The notes under the pieces were generated by a model. The model did no database searches. It was not told the origin of the DNA and worked only from the letters and a program-made list of their open reading frames with translations. The translations under genes were made by a program, and so were the position numbers. From assembly GCF_038502225.1 (NCBI RefSeq), contig NC_091323.1, positions 19,366,276 through 19,430,275 on the forward strand: 64,000 nucleotides of DNA. Reading direction: 5' to 3'. The stretch comes from Cherax quadricarinatus. Its lineage: Eukaryota > Arthropoda > Malacostraca > Decapoda > Parastacidae. Of this stretch, positions 44,573-56,469 are shown piece by piece. Numbering within the stretch: position 1 is the first letter of the stretch; each line of letters starts with the position of its first letter.

Positions 44573-45830
44573 AGGTGAGACAAATCAGGCACTTTTCTCT
44601 ACTTTTCTCGTTATGACGATAAAAAAGAGGCCCGCTTGAGTCACAGATAATTAATGTGGATGATGTTTATATAAAAATGATTTTAGGTGTGGATTAATTA
44701 ATATTTTGTAGAAGTGAGAGGTTTTATGTGGGAAAAATGTATTTTTCAGGTAAAGATGACTAATTGATAATTACTGCTTGGCGATTAATAGATATCGATC
44801 GCTTCTTTGAGGAGTCGTACAAAACTTTGCTTCACAGCCCGGTACAGCTTCATTATGTGTGTCTGGTGACTGTGCTCCTTACCCGTGAAGGAGCGCCATC
44901 TGGGGTGTCTACATTCACGTAACATCTACTTCTACTCTTTAGGGGTTTTTATTTCCGTTTAGCGTTTCTTTCGTCTGGTGGTGGTGAGGAGTGACACGTC
45001 ACGTACAGCTGCATCATCCAGTCTACGTAAGAATGTTCCGTCTTAGAGATTCTTAATTGCTCCTTTGTATTTTCTTAATTCTACCTTTTATTTTATGATG
45101 ATATGGTTCACTAACTTCTGCGAGTAATGTTGCTCCAGTGTAGTTGTTCATTATCCTCTGGATATTTTATCTTGTAATGTCTACATCTTCATCTATAGTT
45201 TAACACTGAATTTTTGTTGTTCCTCAGTCTATTTCTCTGGCTTGGTCAGCAAAGTGGATCTAAACAATCATAAATTCGAATTCAATTTCGTGAATACTCG
45301 TACTGTCGACGTTGTAAGACTACCGTTTTAGTCACGTTAAGGTGTTGCACCACTCAACTCAGCCCAACATTACTTGGCTACAATCCTCTTCCATTTATCA
45401 ACTCTTGTCGATTTCCAGAAAGAAATACAGTCTTCATTTTGCAGAAGACTGTTTCATGCCGAATGTTATCTCTCACTATTTGATTTATGAACACCTAAGA
45501 AGCCAGCTACGAGGACTGGCTACAGTATTTCTGGCGCTTTGAAGATTTATCATAGTTTAGCGATTTAGCGAGGATTTAGTCTCTTCCTTCACCCTAAATG
45601 TTCAACGTAATATATTTCCTGCTTGAAGAACACTTAGTCCATTTTTTTTTTTAAAGAATTAAAATTTTATCAATAATTCACTTTTTTTCTGTTATTAATG
45701 TTTTTTTATTTGTAATTTTTCGCAGGGACAGCCTAACTTATCATTTCTCTGACAATGACGATGTACACTGCTAGGACTCAGGTAATGTCACTCGGTGGAC
45801 TTGGAGCTACTCTGTCAGGGCCTCGCCTCC
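44573..45830. other. Unique sequence, nothing recognised
   Basis: No recognisable gene; T-rich from about 45620 to 45720. Confidence 0.4.
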
Positions 45831-45835
45831 CTCTT

Positions 45836-46008
45836 CCTCTCATCTCACTCCCTTCCCTCATCTCACCCCCCCTCCCTCTCATCTCACCCCCCTTCCCTCA
45901 TCTCACTCCCTTCCCTCATCTCACCCCCCTTCCCCTCATCTCACCCCCCTTCCCTCATCTCACCCCCCTTCCCCTCATCTCACCCCCACTTCCCCTCATC
46001 TCCACACA
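45836..46008. repeat. Pyrimidine-rich minisatellite (CCCTCATCTCACCCCC)
   Basis: About ten units of 16-20 bp of CCTCATCTCACCCCCCTTCC type with variable C runs. Confidence 0.9.
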
Positions 46009-46274
46009 CCAGCGGAGAGGTAATTTTAACATTATGAATAATAAACTCCAGACTGTGTAATGCAATACGACAGAGTGACACGGCTCACTTTTGTTCCCAC
46101 CAATTAACTATCACATAAAACATGGTGGTAGCACAGTGTACATTATTTTTTCTAGATAAAAGAAAAGTTGGGGACAAAAAGTCTGTGGAAATTAATAGTG
46201 ACGCAGAGTAACACTGATCCTCCAGTAAGTATAAAACTAACGACTGAACGAAACTGATTATGAATTTTTTTTAG

Positions 46275-46275
46275 T

Positions 46276-46318
<43 letters not shown>
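46275..46318. repeat. (CA)n microsatellite
   Basis: About 21 CA units. Confidence 0.95.
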
Positions 46319-46319
<1 letters not shown>

Positions 46320-46699
46320 CACATGTAAAAAGTATTCTTTGTTGAACTTATTATTCTGTTTGTATTAATTTGTGATACGTTAATTAACATTAATATTATG
46401 ATACATTAATTAATACTGTTATGATACGTTAATATTATGATACTGGGTGTATATCTAACCTCTAATTCCCCCTCCCTCCTCCACTAACCCTTTCTACTCC
46501 CTCTACTACTGCTATTCTCATTGTCTCCTTTACACTGTCTCTCTCCCTCTATCCATCGCCTCCTCCTCCTAATCCTCCTCCTCCTCCATTTCTCCTCTCG
46601 TCTCCGTTTTCTTCCTTTTATTTTCCGTCTGATTCGTCTTACCGACTTTAGGAAAAGTGATTTTTTTTGTGTGTAAATACATATTGTTTTTAGCTATGT

Positions 46700-49600
46700 T
46701 AGAAAATGAAGGAGGTGGAGGAAGAAAATGAAGGAGGTGGAGGAAGAAAATGAAGGAGGTGGAGGAAGAAAATGAAGGAGGTGGAGGAAGAAAATGAAGG
46801 AGGTGGAGGAAGAAAATGAAGGAGGTGGAGGAAGAAAATGAAGGAGGTGGAGGAAGAAAATGAAGGAGGTGGAGGAAGAAAATGAAGGAGGTGGAGGAAG
46901 AAAAGGAAGGAGGTGGAGGAAGAAAAGGAAGGAGGTGGAGGAAGAAAAGGAAGGAGGTGGAGGAAGAAAAGGAAGAAGGTGGAGGAAGAAAAGGAAGAAG
47001 GTGGAGGAAGAAAATGAAGGTGGAGGAAGAAAAGGAAGTAGGTGGAGGAAGAAAAGGAAGTAGGTGGAGGAAGAAAAGGAAGGAGATGGAGGAAGAAAAG
47101 GAAGGAGATGGAGGAAGAAAAGGAAGGAGATGGAGGAAGAAAAGGAAGGAGATGGAGGAAGAAAAGGAAGGAGGTGGAGGAAGAAAATGATGGAGGTGGA
47201 GGAAGAAAAGGAAGGAGGTGGAGGAAGAAAAGGAAGGAGGTGGAGGAAGAAAAGGAAGGAGGTGGAGGAAGAAAAGGAAGGAGGTGGAGGAAGAAAAGGA
47301 AGGAGGTGGAGGAAGAAAAGGAAGGAGGTGGAGGAAGAAAAGGAAGAAGGTGGAGGAAGAAAAGGAAGAAGGTGGAGGAAGAAAATGAAGGAGGTGGAGG
47401 AAGAAAAGGAAGGAGGTGGAGGAAGAAAAGGAAGGAGATGGAGGAAGAAAAGGAAGGAGATGGAGGAAGAAAAGGAAGGAGGTGTAGGAAGAAAAGGAAG
47501 GAGGTGGAGGAAGAAAAGGAAGGAGGTGGAGGAAGAAAAGGAAGGAGGTGGAGGAAGAAAAGGAAGGAGGTGGAGGAAGAAAAGGAAGGAGGTGGAGGAA
47601 GAAAAGGAAGGAGGTGGAGGAAGAAAAGGAAGGAGGTGGAGGAAGAAAAGGGAGGTGGTGGAGGAAGAAAAGGAAGAAGGTGGAGGAAGAAAAGGAAGAA
47701 GGTGGAGGAAGAAAAGGAAGTAGGTGGAGGTAGAAAAGTAGGTGGAGGTAGAAAAGGAAGAAGGTGGAGGAAGAAAAGGAAGGAGGTGGAGGAAGAAAAG
47801 GAAGGAGGTGGAGGAAGAAAAGGAAGGAGGTGGAGGAAGAAAAGGAAGGAGGTGGAGGAAGTAAAGGAAGAAGGTGGAGGAAGGAAAGAAGGTGGAGGAA
47901 GAAAAGGAAGGGGGTGGAGGAAGAAAAGGAAGGGGGTGGAGGAAGAAAAGGAAGGAGGTGGAGGAAGAAAAGGAAGGAGGTGGAGGAAGAAAAGGAAGGT
48001 GGAGGAAGAAAAGGAAGGAGGTGGAGGAAGAAAAGAGGGAGGTGGAGGAAGAAAAGGAGGGAGGTGGAGGAAGAAAAGGAGGGAGGTGGAGGAAGAAAAG
48101 GAAGGAGGTGGAGGAAGAAAAGGAAGGGGGTGGAGGAAGAAAAGGAAGAAGGTGGAGGAAGAAAAGGAAGAAGGTGGAGGAAGAAAAGGAAGAAGGTGGA
48201 GGAAGAAAAGGAAGGAGGTGGAGGAAAAGGAAGGGCGTGGAGGAAGAAAAGGAAGGGGGTGGAGGAAAAGGAAGGGGGTGGAGGAAGAAAAGGAAGGGGG
48301 TGGAGGAAGAAAAGGAAGGGGGTGGAGGAAGAAAAGGAAGGAGGTGGAGGAAGAAAAGGAAGGTGGTGGAGGAAGAAAGGGAAGGTGGAGGAAGAAAAGG
48401 AAGGAGATGGAGGAAGAAAAGGAAGGAGATGGAGGAACTAAAGGAAGGAGGTGGAGGAAGAAAATGAAGGAGGTGGAGGAAGAAAATGAAGGAGGTGGAG
48501 GAAGAAAAGGAGGGAGGTGGAGGAAGAAAAGGAGGGAGGTGGAGGAAGAAAAGGAGAGGTGGAGGAAGAAAAGGAAGGAGGTGGAGGAAGAAAAGGAAGG
48601 AGGTGGAGGAAGAAAAGGAAGGAGGTGGAGGAAGAAAAGGAAGAAGGTGGAGAAAGAAAAGGAAGAAGGTGGAGGAAGAAAAGGAAGGGGGTGGAGGAAA
48701 AGGAAGGGGGTGGAGGAAGAAAAGGAAGGGGGTGGAGGAAGAAAAGGAAAAGGAAGGGGGTGGAGGAAGAAAAGGAAGGGGGTGGAGGAAGAAAAGGAAG
48801 GGGGTGGAGGAGGTGGAGAAAAGGAAGGGGGTGGAGGAAGAAAAGGAAGGGGGTGGAGGAAGAAAAGGATGGGGGTGTAGGAAGAAAAGGAAGGAGGTGG
48901 AGGAAAAGGAAGGGGGTGGAGGAAGAAAAGGAAGGGGGTGGAGGAAGAAAAGGAAGGGGGTGGAGGAAGAAAAGGAAGGGGGTGGAGGAAGAAAAGGAAG
49001 GAGGTGGAGGAAGAAAAGGAAGGGGGTGGAGGAAGAAAAGGAAGGAGGTGGAGGAAGAAAAGGAAGGGGGTGGAGGAAGAAAAGGAAGGAGGTGGAGGAA
49101 AAGGAAGGTGGTGGAGGAAGAAAAGGAAGGGGGTGGAGGAAGAAAAGGAAGGGGGTGTAGGAAGAAAAGGAAGGAGGTGGAGGAAAAGGACGGGGGTGGA
49201 GGAAGAAAAGGAAGGGGGTGGAGGAAGAAAAGGAGGTGGAGGAAGAAAAGGAAGGTGGAGGAAGAAAAGGAAGGTGGAGGAAGAAAAGGAAGGTGGAGGA
49301 AGAAAAGGAAGAAGGTGGAGGAAGAAAAGGAAGAAGGTGGAGGAAGAAAAGGAAGGGGGTGGAGGAAGAAAAGGAAGGAGGTGGAGGAAAAGGAAGGGGG
49401 TGGAGGAAGAAAAGGAAGGGGGTGGAGGAAGAAAAGGAAGAATGTGGAGGAAGAAAAGGAAGGTGGAGGAAGGAAGAAGGTGGAGGAAGGAAGAAAGTGG
49501 AGGAAGGAAGAAAGTGGAGGAAGGAAGAAAGTGGAGGAAGGAAGAAAGTGGAGGAAGAAAAGGAAGAAGGTGGAGGAAGAAAAGGAAGAAGGTGGAGGAA

Positions 49601-49978
49601 GAAAAGGAAGAAGGTGGAGGAAGAAAAGGAAGAAGGTGGAGGAAGAAAAGGAAGAAGGTGGAGGAAGAAAAGGAAGAAGGTGGAGGAAGAAAAGGAAGAA
49701 GGTGGAGGAAGAAAAGGAAGAAGGTGGAGGAAGAAAAGGAAGAAGGTGGAGGAAGAAAAGGAAGAAGGTGGAGGAGGAAAAGGAAGAAGGTGGAGGAGGA
49801 AAAGGAAGGAGGTGGAGGAGGAAAAGGAAGGAGGTGGAGGAAGAAAAGGAAGGAGGTGGAGGAAGAAAAGGAAGGAGGTGGAGGAAGAAAAGGAAGGAGG
49901 TGGAGGAAGAAAAGGAAGGAGGTGGAGGAAGAAAAGGAAGGTGGAGGAAGAAAAGGAAGAAGGTGGAGGAGGAAAAGA
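46700..49978. repeat. 3.3-kb purine-rich minisatellite, 22-bp unit
   Basis: About 150 units of GGAGGTGGAGGAAGAAAAGG plus AA, with point variants (AATGAA at the left edge, GGGGGT, GAAGGT and GGAGAT forms) and occasional short or fused units. The plus strand is almost pure purine apart from single T bases. Every unit holds GGAGGTGGAGG, four GG pairs separated by single bases. Because 22 is not a multiple of three, long Glu/Lys/Arg/Gly-rich plus-strand frames and a 1116-codon Pro/Ser/Phe-rich minus-strand frame appear. They are artefacts of the repeat. Confidence 0.96.
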
Positions 49979-50590
49979 AAGGAGAGTGAAGAGGAGGATG
50001 CGAAAGGAAAATGGAAAAGAAGATAAAGGGAGAATAAGGGACAATAAGGGAGGATGAGGAAGGATATGGGATGAATAAGAAAAGATACGGAAGAATAAGA
50101 AGGGTAAAGATGAAATGAGAAAGAATGAGAAATAAGGACGAGAATTGAAGGAAAATTAAGGAAAACTGAAGAACGTTAAGAGAGGAGAAAGGACGAGGAA
50201 GGTTAAGGTAGGAAGAAGAAAATAAATAAGAGAAGCATAAGGAGGAGGCTGGAACTAGCGTCTAGTAAGCGGTCTAAAAATACACTTGTTACGTCAGTAG
50301 TCGAAGCAACTCTCAGGGACTGATGACCTATTATTGGATGTCACTAATAACAACTGTCTTCTCCTTCTATCACTGCTATTTTAAGCTTGTTCATCTTTAA
50401 TGCCAGCTAATTCTCTCTTATTTTACAGGCTCATTGCACATGTTTACATTTTCAAAATTGTCGTATATAGTAACTTATTTTTAAATTAACTTAGCATTTG
50501 ACTTTTTTGGCTTGTCCTAACTTATTTCCGTTGGGGTCTCGTAAAAACATCTCGTTCAAGGGAAGGAGGGGTGTGTCTTACTATTGATGA
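49979..50590. other. Purine-rich edge of array, then unassigned sequence
   Basis: The A/G bias continues to about 50240 without a fixed period, as in a decayed array flank. From 50250 to 50590 I see nothing recognisable. Confidence 0.5.
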
Positions 50591-50604
50591 GAGGAATTCA
50601 AGCT

Positions 50605-50690
50605 ACGCTTCCCTGCCTAGAATCAAACCTGTTTGCCTCCCATTCTCACATGCTGTTCGACCTCTTAACAGTTACAATTTCCATGAATAT
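50605..50690 (-). mobile_element. tRNA-like SINE fragment
   Basis: On the minus strand there is an AAGAGGTCGAACAGCATG-like A-box region, then GGGAGGCAAACAGG, then a B-box-like GGTTTGATTCT (50619-50630). It aligns by eye with the fragment at 60990-61090. Confidence 0.45.
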
Positions 50691-50999
50691 ATCTTCAACA
50701 TTGAACCTAGACGTAGGTGTTTAAAGCAACCACCAGCGTCCTCGAAGCTGTCATCAGTTATAAGAAAGAGGTAAATGTAAGATTCTTGGCCTTGTACATC
50801 TTACACACCTGGTGAGTTCTCCCTATAAAAAGTCAGTGTGAGAGATCATACCCCTGTCTGTCCCCTTGTAAGGTAACTTCACCCAACACTGCCGTCATAC
50901 CGCACAGTGTCTTGCAGTTATATCTTTACTTCTCTGTTGACCCCCTTTACTCATTAATGAAAGCAATTAAATAAAATCCAAGATGTTTATAAAAAATAC

Positions 51000-51310
51000 A
51001 TCACAGCTGCTCATCCACTATATCACAGTGACATCTTGTACAAACACATCACAATGTCATTCTATAGATACGTCACACATTAGTCTTGTATAGATATACG
51101 TCAGTGACGTTATATGACATTGTTGTCTTGTATATAGGCGACAGTTTTGTCTTGTATAGATAAGTCAGTGGCGTCCTATAGATATTAGAGTGACGTTCTA
51201 TACTTCAGTGGCTTCCTATATAGATAAGTCACAATGATGTCCTATATAAGTCACAATGATGTCCTATATAGATAAGTAACTGATATCCTATGTAGATAAG
51301 TCACATCATC
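51000..51310. repeat. Decayed minisatellite (ATGTCCTATATAGATAAGTC)
   Basis: About ten loosely repeated units of 24-32 bp with a GTCCTATATAGATAAGTCAC-like core, best preserved at 51220-51300. Confidence 0.75.
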
Positions 51311-51790
51311 TGATCCACATTTGCATCACACCTATATTACTCTCGAGTAGATTAGATACTGGTCCTTACATAAAACTACTCCCATCTAAACTCTAACCCA
51401 TACGAATGTTAGCTTACTTTTTGATCCGCGTGTTACGGCTTTGCAGCAGTTGAGTGACAAATGTCAGGTATTTGCTACTGCGGAAGACGCCATATAAAGT
51501 CAAGACAGCAACATTCATCCAGACTAAGAACTCAAAGCATAAAAAAACTGCCAATATTAATGTTTCTCTCAAATATGCCACGTAATTTATCTGGGTTTGG
51601 TCATTTACAGAGACGATAACGATGATAATTATGCAAACTCAAAGAACAAATTAGCTCAGTCATAATATTCTTTTGCACTATGATTATTCTGTTAAATACT
51701 TATGTCTTTCAGTTCACATATACCGAGAGTTCAACTGAATCCCTACTTTTAGTCCTGAAATGTGACCTCACTGACCCACATGCAGTTTAA
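51311..51790. other. Unique sequence, nothing recognised
   Basis: No frames of note and no tandem pattern. Confidence 0.4.
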
Positions 51791-51792
51791 TC

Positions 51793-51852
51793 TGCTAAGA
51801 GTTCCGAGGTCATCGTCCCTGCCACCCGATCTCAGACCAGGCCTCCTAAATT
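51793..51852 (-). mobile_element. CR1/L2-like LINE 3' fragment, diverged
   Basis: Matches the GTCA.CG.CCC.G.C.CCCG.TC and AGACCAGGCCTCC portions of the family's 3' end with many substitutions; about 60 bp. Confidence 0.6.
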
Positions 51853-51974
51853 GAGTGGTGATAAGACAAACATATTATTTATAGTGTTTCCAAACACCTG
51901 GGTCGGAAATGTTGGTGTGATGTATCATTGACACTCAAGCTGTATAAATTTTACTGACATTCCAGCTTTACCGA

Positions 51975-52140
51975 CACGCTGTGAAACGCGCTAGTAGTGC
52001 GTTCGGCTCACATCCAAAGAAACCAAAATCAATCCTGGGCAAGTTGAGACGTATGGTTAGTCTCCTTACACTTACTGCCCATGGTCATTGAAGAGTATAC
52101 ATACACCCGAGTGCTGGTAGACTGTTATGGTTCACTACTT
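51975..52140 (+). mobile_element. Probable tRNA-derived SINE
   Basis: GCGCTAGTAGTGCGTTCGGC (A-box region) is followed after about 35 bp by AAATCAATCCTGGGC (a decayed B box), then a non-tRNA body (GTTGAGACGTATGGTTAGTC and on). The spacing suits an RNA polymerase III promoter. The B box is mutated. Confidence 0.5.
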
Positions 52141-52304
52141 ATGGAAACAGCAAGGAACTGCAACAGAAATAAAGCACACCGCTTGCCTTTCTATAATTAT
52201 GTCAAGTACTAGAGGTAATACTCGTCAGGGGTTACAAAGCAGAAGTTCATAGCATCAATGGTAGTATACAGTACCGACCAGCTAAAGAATTACACCCATG
52301 TGCA

Positions 52305-52375
52305 ACAACCGAGTATCTTTATTACGTAGACGTTTACCTAATCATTGGTTTTATCAATACAATAGAGACAAAAAC
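52305..52375 (-). mobile_element. Penelope-type tail with decayed hammerhead-like core
   Basis: On the minus strand: TTGATAAAACC...GGTAAACGTCTACG, then AATAAAGATACTCGG, then TTGCACATGGGTG. This is the same tail as at 38385, with the core reduced to TTGATAA and GTAAAC. Confidence 0.6.
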
Positions 52376-53097
52376 AGAAGACTGAAGAGGAAGAAGACGA
52401 AGTAATCAGTGAGTCAGCCAAGCAGCAGGTGTTGAGTAAGGTGGTCCTTTATCTTTGAGGGAAGATTACAGATTCGGACTTTTTCTTTTTGCTTTAGTAA
52501 TTTTTTTTTACTTTGTAATTGCTTCATTCGTGTTCGTTTTTAAATACGTTATGTGTTGTTCTACGAAAGATGTTGAGCGTAATAAAGCAAGTCCAAATAT
52601 GAGCACAACTGAAACAAAAAAATGGACATAGTTGAAACAATAAAAAAAAAAAATTATAACTTGTAATATCTCGTGAACATGTAATCCACTGCTTGTGTTC
52701 ACTCATTTTGGAAGTATGGTAAATAAACTTAATGTCTGACAAGTGTGGACTGTGTGGTCTGTAGAAGCCACTGGTCAACCTTAACACACTGTGGTACTTC
52801 CCCAGGAAAGGAAATCAGTGGAATAAACTGGAGAGACAACATCCATTCATCTTCACATCTGTGCATCTAACAATACGGACAAATATTGAAACAGATATTA
52901 GCTCCCAGGAGTTAATAATCAGAATAAAGCAGTATACGTCTTCTTCAACCGCTGTCCAAGTTTAGGATTTCACTTGACCTCCAGTTTCCCGAAAAAAACT
53001 AAAGAAAACGGACAAGTTTCCAGCCTTGACCTCTGGCCCACTTGTTCAATCTTTGATCTATTCCTTGCATCTACACCCACCCCGCCCTCGCGCGCGT

Positions 53098-53128
<31 letters not shown>

Positions 53129-53600
53129 CCAAGACCACCTTTAAGAATATGTATGATAGAGCCCACGAGTCTAGGTGTGAACCAGGTCATGGCCAGTTAA
53201 AAGGCGAGGTCAAGAGCTAAGAATTAACCATTGCACTACAAAGAGGTGAATACAAAACCAGTGCTAGCGAAGATAGGTTTTATTACGTATACCACGCGAA
53301 TGTGGGCACTAAAAAATGTTTAATTAAAACTTCTTGTAAAACATTGTTTTTCATAGTTTTGGAGTCCAGTCTGTGCACAGACAAAGATTAATGACCAGGC
53401 TTTTTCTTAGGAGATAGTGGCATCCGGTCAAATTGCGAGGATATATCACGTTTCAGGGCAAAAGGAATGCGATTAATATGTTGTGTAAACCCATTACCAC
53501 GTCGTTAAGCGGCATTATATGTGCAAAACTGGATATATAGTTAGGTTATTGCCTGTAAAAAAACAAAAAAAACAGTTTTGGTGGAAGCTACAGGGCGCTG
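52376..53600. other. Unassigned sequence with a CG/CA microsatellite
   Basis: I recognise no gene. An alternating CGCGCG to CACACA run lies at 53087-53127. Confidence 0.45.
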
Positions 53601-53606
53601 AGACAA

Positions 53607-53675
53607 CCTGCTCCCGAAGTTAGGTGACGAAGAGACTGGTGTCTACCAGTCTTCGTCACCAACTTCGGGAGCAGG
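53607..53675. repeat. Long near-perfect hairpin
   Basis: The left arm 53607-53640 (CCTGCTCCCGAAGTTAGGTG and on) pairs with the right arm 53645-53675 around a 4-base loop. The two arms differ only by small indels (an extra A, and AG). The stem is about 31 bp. No coding sequence. Confidence 0.85.
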
Positions 53676-54626
53676 ACTGTGAAGTGGAAGACAACAAAGA
53701 CGAAGAAAATGAATACTGGATTATTAACGGAGGATAACCCAAGAAAGCTAAGCAGTGTGAGCTATTTCTGTTCTAGTCTTTCAGTCTCCTTCCCAAGGAT
53801 GACACTCGCACTATATGATCAACTCCTACGCACCTATTTACTTTTAATTGAACAGAAGCGTCAGATGTAAGGATACCAGCCCAGACGTCTTGGCTTGCTA
53901 GATATATAGTCAGGTTCTCTGTTGTGAGCTCAATGTTTCACCATTGAGTTGCACTGGTAGAGAGTGATGGTGTGCTAGTTCACTCAAGCCAGCAACTGAA
54001 CTTTTTTTTTTTGTCTGGTGCCACGTTTTTACTTGCAAATGGTGACCTAATTCTAGTATTTTAGAATCAATAAAGCTTTTGTATTCTTAGTCACAATCTG
54101 AGTACGGTAATGTATGAATTTTTGTCGTAACCAGTATTTAATAAATCTAGATTCAAGCATTATACAAAATTTCTTTTTTATTGTTCTTTTTTCATTACTT
54201 TTTATGATTCGTATTATAAGAAAGGAGGGTTGTGGCTGAATTATGTGATAAACAAAGAAATAAGAGTCGTTCACTAAAAGTCCGCACTCAAGAGGAACGT
54301 TAGGATGTTTTGGTCCGTCCTGGACCAATGTCAAGTCACAACTAAGCAACAAAGAGGCAGGGAAGGCCAGAAGACAACATTGGAGAAGAGAAAGGAAGGA
54401 CGAGAAAGAATGGCTATTCAGCGCTTTAAGAAATAGTTAACAATATTATTAATTCGTTGTTATTATTGTTAATTTTAGCTATCTAAACAATTTGCTATCA
54501 TAACCTCACTTTTAGGTAGTACCTTAAAGTGAGGTGTCTCACTGAGGTAGCACCTCACTAGGCGAGTTGTTACCTTCCCCGAGTGGGATATCATCTCAGC
54601 TTTTAACATATAAAAGGTGCTTCTCT

Positions 54627-54720
54627 CGCCTCTTCTTCCTATTTCTCTGAAGATGTGTGTGTAAACACACGAAAGTACTCAGGTTTTTTATTATTTTACT
54701 GCATTTTTTTATACGGGTCC
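54627..54720 (+). mobile_element. Retroelement tail with CTGAAGA and hairpin core
   Basis: CTGAAGATGTGTGTGTAAAC pairs within itself (GTGTGT with ACACAC), followed by GAAAGTACTCAGG and a T-rich end. The layout resembles the hammerhead-like tails in this window but is a different sequence family. Confidence 0.4.
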
Positions 54721-56400
54721 ATTAATGACAGTTCAAACTATATTCATAATTTGTTCCACTTCAAAGGTAAAGAGTAGCTGGAAATTTTGACGAAGGAAGA
54801 AATCCCCCCCCCCCCACTAAGCAGAAAAATGGGTTACTGGGTCTTGAGGCACTCAGACCTTTCAGACCACAGTACTATGGTAAAAGGCGTGATTTTCTAC
54901 TTGATCACACCAGAGATGTATGTTCCCGGATCTACCGCAGCATGATTCCAATACTTCGGTCTTTCTTTCGCTTACCCGGGCAAGAACTACCTTGTAGAGC
55001 GAGCCGAGAATCTCATTTCGAAAACTAGTGACACCTTCCACAGCCAGAAAATTGGGGAGGTGTTTCCTTGGTGTCATACACAGCAACATAACTGAACGCA
55101 TTCGCAAAGTTGTCACTACTGCCAATGTTAAACAGAAGTTTATGTTCAACTGTATACTTAGTACACTGTGCTCCAAGGGCCGTTGGAAAGGCAATTAAGG
55201 AGCAGAGATATGCTTCACTCTACCACACAGACACCATCATACCATTCCACTGAAAGTTTCCAGCGGTCGAGACCCCTAGCCAACCTTTACATCACAGGGA
55301 TACCTACACATCCAAGGAATTAGTAGATTCTGAAGCAGGAACAAGGCTGAAATGATCACAGTACAGTACATCTGAGGATTAGCCGTAAACTCATACCAAG
55401 TGCTGGTATGAGTTGGTATCAACTTTAATCTACACTGTGTAACCAACTCTTTGTCGGGCACTGTATTTAGCGCTATGCTGCCTAGGCCTGGTGCTGCCAT
55501 CTGGTGGGTTTAGTTCTACCTTAGAACTGGGTGCACCACATGCTCTTTCGTTCTCACTCACTTGACAGTCCTAATAGCACCAAGATGTCACCCCTCAACA
55601 CTATCTCAGCTAGGCCACGGCCGGGCGTGAGCTAGCACCAACACACTGTACCATACATACCCAAATAAATCTAAGGCTCACATCCGAAGACGATTATTAT
55701 TATTCCATCACAAAGATACAGAAATTAAGAAATTTCCAGCAAGCCCAGATGACAGAGAAAAGTAGTCACGCTGTCATCTATTCATCATACCAAGCCGATC
55801 GAGCTCACTCAAGGAAGAATGATCAAGTCACATAAGAAATAAGGAGAAGACTATGACCAGTTGAGTGATAAACGTCAGAAGGACGATGTTCGCAAGGAAG
55901 ATGAAAGCTTAGTCAGTGAATGTGAAGAGTAGGTAGATGAAAATTTTAGTGAAAGTGAAGTTAATGATATTAATAAGGAGGAAGCACCTATAGAGTGCAC
56001 TAAGAATGCTGGTGGGTGGCTACCCAACGAGGAAAAGCTATAAAAACAATTGAACTGACATTTGAAGAGAAAATGAGTGTGATAAGAGTGAAAGCGAGGA
56101 GTTTGAAATCTGTGGTGACTTAGGCACAACATGATAATTGAAGATACATAAGAGGACGATGGACTGGACAAAACTGAACACAGGACAGGATAGTCCTGAA
56201 CACCATATTAATATTATATTCAGACAAAAAGTTGAAACGCTTGATGCTGGATCCAAAATACCAGAGCTGGAAGCCTGTAGGCTGAACGTCGATTATCGTT
56301 CCTGTCATGTGTTAGGGGAAAGTATTATCATCTTAGGGAAGACAGGCAGGTCAATGAAGGCACTGGACTCCTTGAGTACTACGTACGGTAACGTGAGATA
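54721..56400. other. Unassigned sequence
   Basis: Frames of up to about 110 codons on the minus strand (54862-55194) and about 60 codons on the plus strand from 54846 (ALRPFRPQYYGKRRDF). I recognise none. From 55800 to 56160 the plus strand is rich in Glu and Asp codons with stops. A decayed transposon is possible. Confidence 0.35.
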
Positions 56401-56469
56401 GTATGTACAATGAAACAAGAGGGTCCAAGTGACATTAATTAACCTCCATTTAAAGTTATTATAATACAT

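Noticed and set aside
43506..44639. A 377-codon plus-strand frame
   Set aside because: It is mostly the 44-bp array translated in rotating frames.
46694..50057. A 1116-codon Pro/Ser/Phe-rich frame (minus) and several Glu/Lys/Arg-rich frames (plus)
   Set aside because: Products of the 22-bp purine-rich array. No start context, splice sites or non-repeat domain.
54862..55194. A 110-codon minus-strand frame and an overlapping plus-strand frame from 54846
   Set aside because: I could not recognise either, and there is no splice or repeat support, so I did not list them as genes.
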